A DNA stretch of 64,000 bases, from NCBI RefSeq assembly GCF_032854445.1, contig NC_088307.1:11484017-11548016 (forward strand). Direction: 5' to 3'. The position numbers and the translations under genes were made by a program. This document shows, piece by piece, positions 22,750 through 34,300 of the stretch (its first letter is position 1; each line of letters opens with the position of its first letter). The DNA is from Liolophura sinensis. Lineage: Eukaryota > Mollusca > Polyplacophora > Chitonida > Chitonidae. The notes below the pieces were generated by a model. That model saw nothing but the letters and a program-made list of their open reading frames with translations. It was not told the origin of the DNA and ran no database searches.

Positions 22750-25700
22750 AAGCAGACAAACTTATGTATGCATCAGTTTGGGGAACACAAAACAACCTAT
22801 ACTTCAGACTTTGTCCGAGCTTTCCCTGTGGGATCGTCATTCAAAACCCTCCCTCAGGTTTGAGGCAGTATTTCATTCAACAGACAAAGAAAAACTAACA
22901 AAGTCCCATAATGCAATGGTTCAGGTTTATTTTGAATATGAAATGACTAGTTCATACATGATGGTATTTTACAAAGGCATGATGGGTGATATGTTGCTAC
23001 GGTAACCGATATGTACAATTCAAAATAAACATTATTTTATCACTAAATATTACATGAATTAATAACAAACGGATGACATGAACAGTCACAGTGGTTAGTT
23101 CAGATAAAAAAAACAATGGCCATATGAATGAAAATGTGATCACCATGACAACCACACAGGCAATATGATTGGATAAGAAACAAAATGGTAGATAAATAGA
23201 ACATTTATTGACATTCCAATGTGAAATTACCTTTAACTACTAACACAAACCAATAAACAATTCCTACCAACGGACTTGTCTTGAAATCCTCATGTATGTG
23301 TCTACGTGAAAAAATGAGGAAGCACTATTGAAAAATAACTGTTTTTCTCAAAATCAAATGGCTCAGTTAATGAAATATGTCTCTTGGTTTAAATACAAAA
23401 TTTTTGTAAGAAAGTTTCACAAAATTGATTTTAAAGTTTGTTATTAAAATTTTATATTCAAATATCTTTTCACTTCACTCACTCTGCACCTCCTCTTGGG
23501 CTACATAACAAATGAACAATTTTAATACACCAAATGGAATCTTTCACAACTTATTTGCATAAGAATAAAGAACCCATGTTGGGTTCAATTTAATAACACT
23601 CAATTAAAACTGAAAAGTTCTGCAGAATTACATTAAATATAATTATGTGATATGATTTGCATAACAGAATACCAGTGTAAGTTTATATAAAACTTTACCA
23701 AAGATTTAGGCACAGTGTTGGAGTACCGTCCTGCATTTCATGCAAGACTGCATCAAAAATGTAAATACAGCACAGTATAATGACCTCAAAAACACATGTA
23801 TGATGAACCATCATTTCCTGAATTTGGTTCCACATCAAAATAATTTTGCAGAAAATACAAACTACACATTTAAAAATTTCAACCGAGCCGTGACAACTAT
23901 ACCATTTTAAATCTTGCAACTTGAACACCAATTTAGCCAAAATTAAAGAATATTATGACAAGAATTTACACCATACCGGCGTGCAAACAGTTTGTAACAT
24001 TAGTTGTACTGAATGTTCTTGTGGTAAAAAATATGACAGGAACAAAACACTTCGGAAATTTTGGAATGTAACCAAATGCTCGAATTCAAAATCTGAGGGC
24101 AAAATAATGAGCAAGCTAGTACCTGCTGAGTACATGTAGCATAATTATGTGGAATGTGATATTTAATACATTACACCACTTTTGGCAATTTAATTTACAT
24201 ATATCTGGGAAAAAAAGTGGCTCTATTGTTTAGAAATTGTGGAAGGAGTGGGTTTATGATGCATGCATACGTATAAAATATCATTTTGCCAAATTTATGA
24301 TGCTCTCTGTTCAGTCACATGTGGTGATGTATGCAATTTGTTTGCAGCGAGGTTCAGAAAGTATAGAGAACTGTTTCATGTGGAGAAAATCAGCAACATT
24401 GAAATACATCTACATCTGTATTAAAATAATCGTAATGGCAAATTATCTTACCCAAGTGGATACCTGAAGCTTGGGATTTCAAAAAGATACAGAATGCGAT
24501 TTCTTCTTTTTACGAAAAAAAAAAAAAAAAAAAAAACATTAGATATTTTTCAAAGCAATGATTTGAATCAGAATCTCCCAAGAATAGATTTTAGATTGTA
24601 TTTCAGCAGATCAAGGAGAACATTTCTGTTTGGTAAAAGAATATTTTGGCAAACAGCTCTCACACTTTTATATCACTTAATAAAGCAGCATCTGCATGCT
24701 AGTTCCATATTATCCCAACAAAATTTGAACACTCCAAAATATATTTTTCTTTCAGGAAAAAAAGTTATCAAAATCCAACAAACATTTTTTTCTTCACAAT
24801 GTTAAGCTTCAAAACACAAAAGTTTCATAAAACAAACATGGTATGTGCATGAAAAATGCAGAAATCTAGATGAACAACCAACCCAGTGGGCTTCAAAATT
24901 TCTTCTCAATATTGGTTCTTGTTAAGATCAGAAAGGCAGATGGTGAATTCTGACATGATAGGTTGACTGTAAGTACCACTGCAAGAATTGTTTACATGCT
25001 GCACACAGATTAAATCACTTACAGCTATAAGGAATTTTTTGTCTGCATGCTGTACGAACCATAGCAGAAAAATCATGAAGTTAAACGTAATTTACCATAA
25101 ACTCAAATAACATTTCTTATGACTTTTCACCATCTTACCTGTAAAACAGCATGGTGAGAAAATTCTATTAAATCATGGGTGATTCAGGGTATGTTGCCAT
25201 GGTAATCACAATCAACTGTTTTGAGTCAACAACTAGTATATGTACAGTGTAACAGGCTAAAATCCCAGGACAGACTTTACCATGTACGTCTCATATACAC
25301 ACAATGTCTGTCTATAAAACCGCATATTTTTGCACAAAAAATAGTGATCTTCATAAAAAACTAGGATATCATGTATTTAATCTTTCTGTTGAAAAAGAAA
25401 ATATTCTAGGTAATCCTAGATTCAGTTAAAATACGTAATAAAAATTTATTACCTTCAGCTCCATATGTAATAAAAATTTATTACCTTCAGCTCCATATGT
25501 AATAAAAATTTATTACTTTCAGTTTCAAAATAATGGTAAATATACACATGATGCAGATCTACTTAAATGTTGCTAGATATATATATACATATGCACAAAA
25601 TGACAATGATTTCAAGTTTCATGACACCAAATGTCTTACTCTAAAGGGACGTTTGAAGAAATACTAATCTCAAATGAATTGATATGTTAGTCCTAGAGAT

Positions 25701-27837
25701 TGCATCTTCTTTCCAAAGAAGATGATATTTGTACTGTTGATGAATCTTGGTTTCATGATAAATGGATGAATTGCGACCCAAATGACACCCACACTAAAGC
25801 AATGAAGCTTAGAATCCGGTTTGCAAGAGGTCTATAAGCATGAGTTGTTCTGAAAGGACTAACCCAAATTTAGATGCAAAATCTATTAAAATTATCTGAG
25901 TAGACTGTGAATCATTAAAACTTTCCTTTCTTCATAAAATATGCATGCTGGTTTCTATAGCAAGTTTTAGATTGTTCAAACAGGTCAAACCGGAAAAAAT
26001 CCTTTTATGTCAGGGTTTGGACATGATTGTAATAGCGAAATGATTCAATTGCCTTTAAATGTATCACTGAAATTTCAACCCCTTTTGAAATGTTGAGTAG
26101 TCTCCCCTTGACAACAGATGGCACCTCGGACAATTCCTCAGTAATACCTAAGCTCTTCTGCTACCGGGCCCAAAAAATTACACTGTATTATATACACTTC
26201 GGATATTCGTCAACCTTTTGGCAATGCAAACTGATAAACTGTCTTCATTGCCTGATTAAAGCGCTAACAGTCCAGGACTGTACAAGATATACATCTTATA
26301 TACATGTACTTGTCTGTTGGACAATAAAAACACAAAAAGCACAAAAAGCCCATGCCATCAGAGTGAATGCTTCACAGGTTCATCATCCCGAGAGTAAAGC
26401 ACAGACACTCATATATGTTAAGCTTGAAAAAGTCAGTGTCATACTCCAAAGGTTTGATAAACTTCCTTGGATGAATATTAAACACAAATACATGTTCTGA
26501 TTTCACATCCTATGAAAATGATCTGCCTAGCTTCCAGATTGAAAAAAATAGCCTTGGTTTCCCTGTTTCAATGCTTCTTTGAAAAGTGTGAACAGTTATC
26601 AAAGCCGTCCTGTTTCCATTTCAAAGAATCTGCACGAAAACACAAGACATTACTGATGCACTTATAATGTTTTTCTAAACGCTGCTGTATTTCCAGCGTA
26701 AGTCCATCACATGAGAGGTTGTTCTTACGTACTTGCGTAAAACTGGAATGATGAAGCCTGTACACATAATGGCTTTGACATCACCTCACTTGACCGCATA
26801 GTTCATTTCGATCACATTATTCACCTGATCACATGATAAAGAATACTTTCACACATGGAAAATAAGCTCCCTGGGGACTCTTTTTCCATTCACCTGAGGG
26901 CACATTATGCTTTAGGAATGGTGTGAGGATGGGAGAGAAAAACGGTGGTATACAACACAGAGATGCTATGATTGGAGTCGCATGGAGCAGCACATAGAAT
27001 GGTTTCCATGGTAACTCTTCTTTCTTCCTCTAGTGTCAGTCATCCCCACAGAACCACCTGCTCATCCCACTTCTGACACCAAGTATCTTCAGTCCAGTGA
27101 AAGGAAATTGGCACTCTTAAAACTATACTTTTTGAAGTAAAAGAATCTTGACCATAATTTATTGTTCTGTTTGTCACTCATCACCACCAGACTCCATCCA
27201 TTAATTGTACTTTTGACACACAGCAATTCCTTTCCACCGGATGGGTAGAGGTACATATATATCATTTTATCTCTGCCCTATTTGTGTTCATAGTTTCAGC
27301 TCAGCTGCCAATCCTACATGTATCCGTGTGGCTCCAACTAATGGAGTCTATTAAGGCCTCAATGAAAAAAAAAGGCACTTTTCTTCTTTCTCAGAGTGGA
27401 AAGCTTAAATCTTTTTGACTGCATCCCATTCTGGGAATCTGAATATCCTTTATTGCTTCATGATTGGCTCTCGCTAATTTTCCAGCCGATGTTAGTTGTG
27501 TCAATCAAAGTCACTTCTATAATCACCTTTTTAATTCAGGCAGGCAGTGTAAAGCAAGTAAAATCGATCCACTAATCATCATATTAACACTCCATCCACT
27601 GATTCCACTTCTGACACCAAAAAAAAAAAAAAAAAAAATCTGCAACCAATGAATCCTATCCAGCAACGTGGACATTTCATAACACACTGAGCACTTCAAT
27701 GGAACCTTTCTCAACCAAGCTGGTCGTCTGACATTTCAGATCTCTTGCCATGAAGAGCTTTTCCTTCCTCTCACTCTATAACACCATCACTCGGGACGAT
27801 CCATTTTGACCATATCCTAGAAGAGGTTAAATATCGA
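22750..27837 (-). other. Repeat-poor region downstream of crumbs; possible long 3' UTR
   Basis: This 5.1 kb lies directly after the crumbs stop codon. It is AT-rich and contains no recognisable exon. Unlike most of the rest of the window it shows no full SINE or inverted-repeat element. Minus-strand AATAAA signals occur at 27449-27454, 27158-27163 and 23204-23209, among others. It could be a long 3' UTR or simply intergenic. The open frame at 26090-26500 on the plus strand has no recognisable features. Confidence 0.4.
25436..25530. repeat. 32-bp tandem repeat, 3 copies
   Basis: Three near-identical 32-bp units start at about 25436, 25468 and 25500. Each contains an AAATTTATTAC core, so on the crumbs-sense strand each carries an AATAAA hexamer. 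Confidence 0.85.
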
Positions 27838-27977
27838 TCATATCAACCTCTCCTCTGGAGGGGGTTTAATAACATGACCCAGTTCCACCCTGGAACCTGA
27901 CATTTCCTGACGACTTGGACTGTAAGTTCCTCTTGTGGCCCTTTTGTTGCGTGCCATCACCAGGAACACTATTACAC
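27838..27977 (-). CDS. crb: crumbs exon W (end of transmembrane helix, cytoplasmic tail, stop)
   Basis: After the acceptor GTGCTTGCAG the exon completes the helix (VIVFLVMA) and encodes the conserved tail: [16 protein letters not shown], then [15 protein letters not shown] and TGA. The FERM-binding segment and the terminal ERLI are intact, which identifies the gene as crumbs beyond EGF/LamG composition. Confidence 0.97.
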
Positions 27978-28311
27978 CTGCAAGCACAGAAAACAGTAAA
28001 CATGAACAATAACTAGTAAATAAAAGCAACACTAAACATCTTTGTATACGGTAATTCTTCAACCATTTCTCATATTTGCAAGATGTTTAATCAAGCACAT
28101 TCTGAGGGCAATATTCTGTGTGCAGTACGTGTAGACCGACAAAATTATACTTTTTGCAAAGCTGTCAAATTTGCCAACCCAACCAATGTAGTTTTGTCTC
28201 CAAAATCAAATTAAAAAAGCAGTCTTTGATATGCAAGAAAGCTGAGGAATTAGCATACCTCCAGTTATCTTTTGATTTAACTGGTGCTTGATTGTCATCC
28301 ATAAGCCTCTG

Positions 28312-28375
<64 letters not shown>

Positions 28376-31300
28376 TTCTGATAGGGAATCACAGTGATGC
28401 AGGTATGCCAAGTTCAACCCATTTCTAAGTACCTGAGCTATCAGTTCAAGGTTTCATGCTCATATAGTAATCACCAGTTGACTAAAAAACCTTAATACTT
28501 ACAAATAATTATCACAAGGACCAAGAAGCCCACCACAGATCCCACAATAATACTGATAGTGTTATCGTCTTCAGGACCACCCACTTGTGCTTCCTGGAAA
28601 CAGAAAAAATAACCAACATTCATTATGCTGTCCTTGAATACTTACAGTGAACACAAAATGATATGAGAATGTCAATGACATTTGAAATACTCGGTAATAT
28701 AGCCACAAAACTATTTTCATTTTCGTTAAATGACCTAACTCTTCTGCCCAAAAAGTTGCATTTTTAGAGGTGAATAAAAATGATAAAATATTAATCCTGC
28801 CTGCCAAATAATCCTAAAAACATTCTTTTAAGACCAACAGAACTGTAAGAATCAGCCAAATTATGCACTGTAGTCATGGGCAAAATTTTAGGTCATTTGC
28901 CGAATTTACATGTATGTCTTTATTTTTTTTTTCTCAGAATTTTTGCTGTGCCACAAAAAAGGAATCAAAGAGGGATAAAACACAGAAATCTTTTCAGACC
29001 ACATAAGTGATTTGACGTCTCATCGATTTCTTCACAAAAATGTTCCTCATTTATCTAAGGAACATTTTGAGATTACAATCTGTAAAGAACTGCCTAACAA
29101 CATTTTGAGTATATCTAGACTAGTGACATCTAATATATTGCAATTAACATCACTTCAATTTTTTTTTACCTACAGTTGTAATTCTGCTTTAACTATGGTT
29201 GCTAGGGGGTGTGTAATTTGCTACCACTCTATTTATGCATTTACATGAACAATACAATAAGACCATAACTTTGGTAAACTGACCAATTATATTGGTATCA
29301 ATCTTGTACATGTATGTTTTAATGGACTTTGGGGCATTTATGATGAAGTGAACGCATTAGGCAAACATATCGGGTCAGTAACTCATTTTGGGTCTTTGTT
29401 CGTTGATTTAGCCTGCTTCATATGTGTTTTGGGCGACTCGGTTGTAAAGAAAGAGATTTGGGCTCATGATCGCTTAAATCCATGCGTCGCAACTCACATT
29501 AATCTATCAGCCACCAAACAATAAGGACGTTAGAAGTCAATGATCGCAAGGTCAATTCCCCAAAACGACATATAATACAAACCACCAAAGAACTATTTAT
29601 TTATTTATTTATTTGATTGTTCTTTTATGCCCTACTCAAGATTATTTTACTTATGCGACAGTGGCCAGCATTATGGTGGGAGGAAACCGGGCAGAGCCTG
29701 GGGGGAAACCCACAACCATCTGCAGGTTGCTGGCAGACCATTCCACGTATGGCCGGACAGGAAACCAGCATGAGCTAGACTTGAACTCACAGCGACCGCA
29801 TTGGTGAGAGGCTCCTGGGTCATTACGCTGCGCTAGCGTGCTAACCAACTGAGCCACGAAGGCCCCCAACAAAGAACTACGAAATTATATGAAGTACAAA
29901 AATAGGAAGGAATCATGCAAAGAGAAGCTATCAGCAGTTGTTGATGCTGGAAAGACCCAAGGTATGTTCTAGGCGACTGAGTGAAATCAGTATTCATGTT
30001 GTGTACCATGCTAGAATATCAGTGGTCGATTAAAAAAATATGTATCTCAGTTGCGCTTCGATTGCCATTGTTCATATATCCAACGTGGCGATCCAACTCA
30101 ACACAATGAATATACGTCCCCTAGCTATTGGCTAAATGGAATTAAGACACAAATCATGAAGCAGAGTGCCACAGATTCGACACGGTCTGTCCATATTAAC
30201 TTACAAGAGAATTATACTCATTGTAAAACTTAAGAAACTTGGGGTGAAGGCGTTTCATGGTATAACCTTGACACACTAGTTTCTGCAGAAATAACTTGTG
30301 ACGTGAATTGAAATCGTTACAGAACACGCAGGATCTAACAAATGCTACAAGACGAGATATGTGCACGCCATACGCAGGACCATATGACACACTTACCTTT
30401 CTCTCGCACAAATCTCCAGCATATCCCTTAGCGCACTGACAGGTGAAAGCGCCGGGCTCGTTGATACAGGTTCCCCCATGCTGACACACACTGCTGATGG
30501 CGCATTCATCGATGTCCTCGCTACATGTTGCTCCCTCGTACCCTGTGTCGGTACAATTGCAATCAAACCCGTTCACCAAGTCGATGCAAGTGCCTTCGTT
30601 CTCGCATGGCTCATCGATGCAATCGTCGATATTTACGCCACAGTTCTTCCCAGTGAACCCAACGGCGCATGCACAGTTGTACGAACCGAAGGTATCATTG
30701 CAGGTACTGTTGTTAAGGCACGGATTGTCTTCGACGCACTCGTTGCGATTTTCCTCGCAGTTGTCTCCCTTGAATCCTAAAACCACAACAGAACGCTCAG
30801 AGCGTGAAAATGCACTTGGATACATTCAATGTAAAACTTCATGCTCTGACTATGGTATTTCACCTGGAGTTTAATATTTAAAAAATGCATTATACAATCA
30901 TATAAGTATTTCTTATAAGACTTTAATCAAACTTCACAAAAAAAAACTCTTTAAAAGCCATATAAGTTGGATGAATCAGATCAGTCAGAATCAAGCAAAA
31001 TGTGTCACTTAAACAACATTAAATACAGTGCTTAAATATTTCCTTGGTGTCAAATGTTCTATTTTGCTATTTGACTTCTATAGCACCAAACAGTGGCCAT
31101 TTTCACAAAACTTTGTAAATAAATTTTTCATAGCTTTTCTTGTCAAGGACAAAAGACATTGTCTTACACTATAACTCAGACAACAGAAAAAGTTACGTGA
31201 CATATGACTTATGGTGTTCTGTGAACCTGGCCTCTGGACTATATGTAAAGATATAACTCTTAATTGAACCAGGCAATCTTTCGACAGCGGGCTTTAATCC

Positions 31301-34300
31301 GTTCTTTACTTGATAGTGTTTAATACCTTAGTGAACAATTTGTTACTCATACAATGATGGTTAGGTGGAAGAACCTCTGCAGTCGTATTCACACACTTAT
31401 AGCTGATCAGTTATCCAGTCACCAAGTCCCCACAAGCAGTGGGAAGGTACACAGTCACCAAGTCCCCACAAGCAGTGGGAAGGTACACAGTCATCAAGTG
31501 CCCACAAGCAGTGGGAAGGTACACAGTCACCAAGTCCCCACGCGCAGTGGGAAGGTATACAGTCATCAAGTCCCCACGCGCAGTGGGAAGGTACACAGTC
31601 ACCAAGTCCCCACGCGCAGTGGGAAGGTACACTGTCATCAAGTGCCCACAAGCAGTGGGAAGGTACACTGTCATCAAGTCCCCACAAGCAGTGGGAAGGT
31701 ACACTGTCATCAAGTCCCCACAAGCAGTGGGAAGGTACACAGTCACCAAGTCCCCACGCGCAGTGGGAAGGCACACAGTCATCAAGTCCCCACAAGCAGT
31801 GGGAAGGTACACAGTCACCAAGTCCCCACAAGCAGTAGGAAGTTACACAGGCACCAAGTCCCCACAAGCAGTGGGAAGGTACACTGTCATCAAGTCCCCA
31901 CAAGCAGTGGGAAGGTACACTGTCACCAAGTGCCCACAAGCAGTGGGAAGTTACACAGTCACCAAGTCCCCACAAGCAGTGGGAAGGTACACTGTCATCA
32001 AGTCCCCACAAGCAGTGAGAAGTTACACAGTCACCAAGTCTCCACAAGCAGTGGGAAGGTACACAGTCACCAAGTCTCCACAAGCAGTGGGAAGGTACAC
32101 AGTCACCAAGTCCCCACAAGCAGTGGGAAGGTACACAGTCACCAAGTCCCCACAAGCAGTGGGAAGGTACACAGTCATCAAGTGCCCACAAGCAGTGGGA
32201 AGGTACACAGTCACCAAGTCCCCACGCGCAGTGGGAAGGTATACAGTCATCAAGTCCCCACGCGCAGTGGGAAGGTACACAGTCACCAAGTCCCCACGCG
32301 CAGTGGGAAGGTACACTGTCATCAAGTGCCCACAAGCAGTGGGAAGGTACACTGTCATCAAGTCCCCACAAGCAGTGGGAAGGTACACTGTCATCAAGTC
32401 CCCACAAGCAGTGGGAAGGTACACAGTCACCAAGTCCCCACGCGCAGTGGGAAGGCACACAGTCATCAAGTCCCCACAAGCAGTGGGAAGGTACACAGTC
32501 ACCAAGTCCCCACAAGCAGTAGGAAGTTACACAGTCACCAAGTCCCCACAAGCAGTGGGAAGGTACACTGTCATCAAGTCCCCACAAGCAGTGGGAAGGT
32601 ACACTGTCACCAAGTGCCCACAAGCAGTGGGAAGTTACACAGTCACCAAGTCCCCACAAGCAGTGGGAAGGTACACTGTCATCAAGTCCCCACAAGCAGT
32701 GAGAAGTTACACAGTCACCAAGTCTCCACAAGCAGTGGGAAGGTACACAGTCACCAAGTCCCCACAAGCAGTGGGAAGGTACACAGTCACCAAGTCTCCA
32801 CAAGCAGTGGGAAGGTACACATTCCCTGTCTAAGGTCAGGTTTGAACTCGCACCTCTTGCCTCATAGGAACTCATTTCATTAGTTATGGGGGTTCCACTT
32901 ACACAAATCATGGTTGGTACAATTTGAAAATTTCTTTCTACATGCCCCAAATTCATATTTTCCATGCTACTTTGAATAATACAGTAATACAGCAAATTTT
33001 GAAGTCAACAGTAGTCTTTCATATACCAGACTTTTCCAGGTTCTCCAGGCCTCACACAAACACTTGTCAAATGCGTTAATCGTACAGGCCAATACAGTAC
33101 ATATGCTTACGATCTTACCTGAGGTACAGTGACAGGTGTAATTCATCAAAAGTACGTTCTGCTCACAAGTAGCACCATTACTGCACGGCGCTGACACACA
33201 AGGTCCTCGGATCTCACACTGTTTACCTGTAATTAACAACATGGAAATTTGGATCCTCCAGACAGACAGTAAAACCAGACACCTGGTTTGGAGTTGTTGA
33301 ATACATGGTGATCCTAATTCAAACTCTTTTGTGAAGAAAACTTAATGTGATATGACACATTTTTCACAGGTTTCTGATGGAATAAACTGGAACAAAGAAC
33401 CACTTCTGTAAATAAATCTATCACTTTTTTTAACCATGATAAAATTTCATGACTGGCAAAAAGTTTTATGCCTGAAGAAAACCATCAACCTTTGGCAACA
33501 AACTTTCCATCATGTGACGAACAGAGTTTTCTCTGCACAATGAACACGTGTTCTATTGAACATGGGTAATCAAGACTTGAAGGAACTCTCACCTTCATAG
33601 AAAGGGAGACAATCACATTCCCAGATCGTTCCCTCGACACGACAGGTGGAGCCCATTAGACACTGGTTGTAGCTGCAGTTGGCAATGTCGCAATCCTTCC
33701 CTTCATACCCAAGCGTGCAATTACAGGAGTAGTCCCCGATCGTGTTTTCACAGCCAGCTCCATTTTTGCACTGTCCTATGTCACATTCATTAATGTCTAC
33801 ACATGGTATACCTGGCAAACAAAAATTAAATGCAACATTATTTATTTATTTATTTATTTGATTGGTGCTTTACCCTGTGCTCAAGAATATTTCACCTATA
33901 TGACGGCGGCCAGCATTATGGTGGGAGGAAACTGGGCAGAGCCCTGGGGAAACCAACGATTCTCCGCTGGGCTGCATTTGTGAGAGGATTTCTGCATTTT
34001 CTGGGTCACTGCCCCGCGCTGGCGTGCTAACCCCCTCGGCCACGGAGGGCCCATGTAAAATTAAAACGATAGATTAACGGTAGGTTATCAGCACAAAAGT
34101 TTTTGATCAACAACTGAATTTATTTATTTATCTGATTGGTGTCTTATGCTGTACTCAAGGATATTTAACGTTTACGGTGACCAATATTATGAAGGGAGGA
34201 AACGGGCACAACCTGGGGAGAAACCCACTAGGACCTGCAGGTTACTGGCTCAAAAACTGAAAATTACTGGAGTACATATAGTAAATACATGGTGATGATC

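Noticed and set aside
26090-26500. 136-codon plus-strand open frame
   Set aside because: Antisense to the putative crumbs 3' UTR; no recognisable motif, no intron signals, AT-rich composition like its surroundings.
30478-30874. 100- and 125-codon plus-strand open frames
   Set aside because: Shadows of crumbs exon U in the opposite strand. The same applies to plus-strand frames over 47309-47993, 49755-50531, 51217-51754, 57439-57699, 58880-59246, 60131-60532, 61738-62097 and 63095-63295.
31354-32995. Open frames of 509, 464 and 532 codons over the 36-bp array on both strands
   Set aside because: Generated by a stop-free 36-bp minisatellite inside a crumbs intron; open on both strands, periodic, no conserved domain or splice context.
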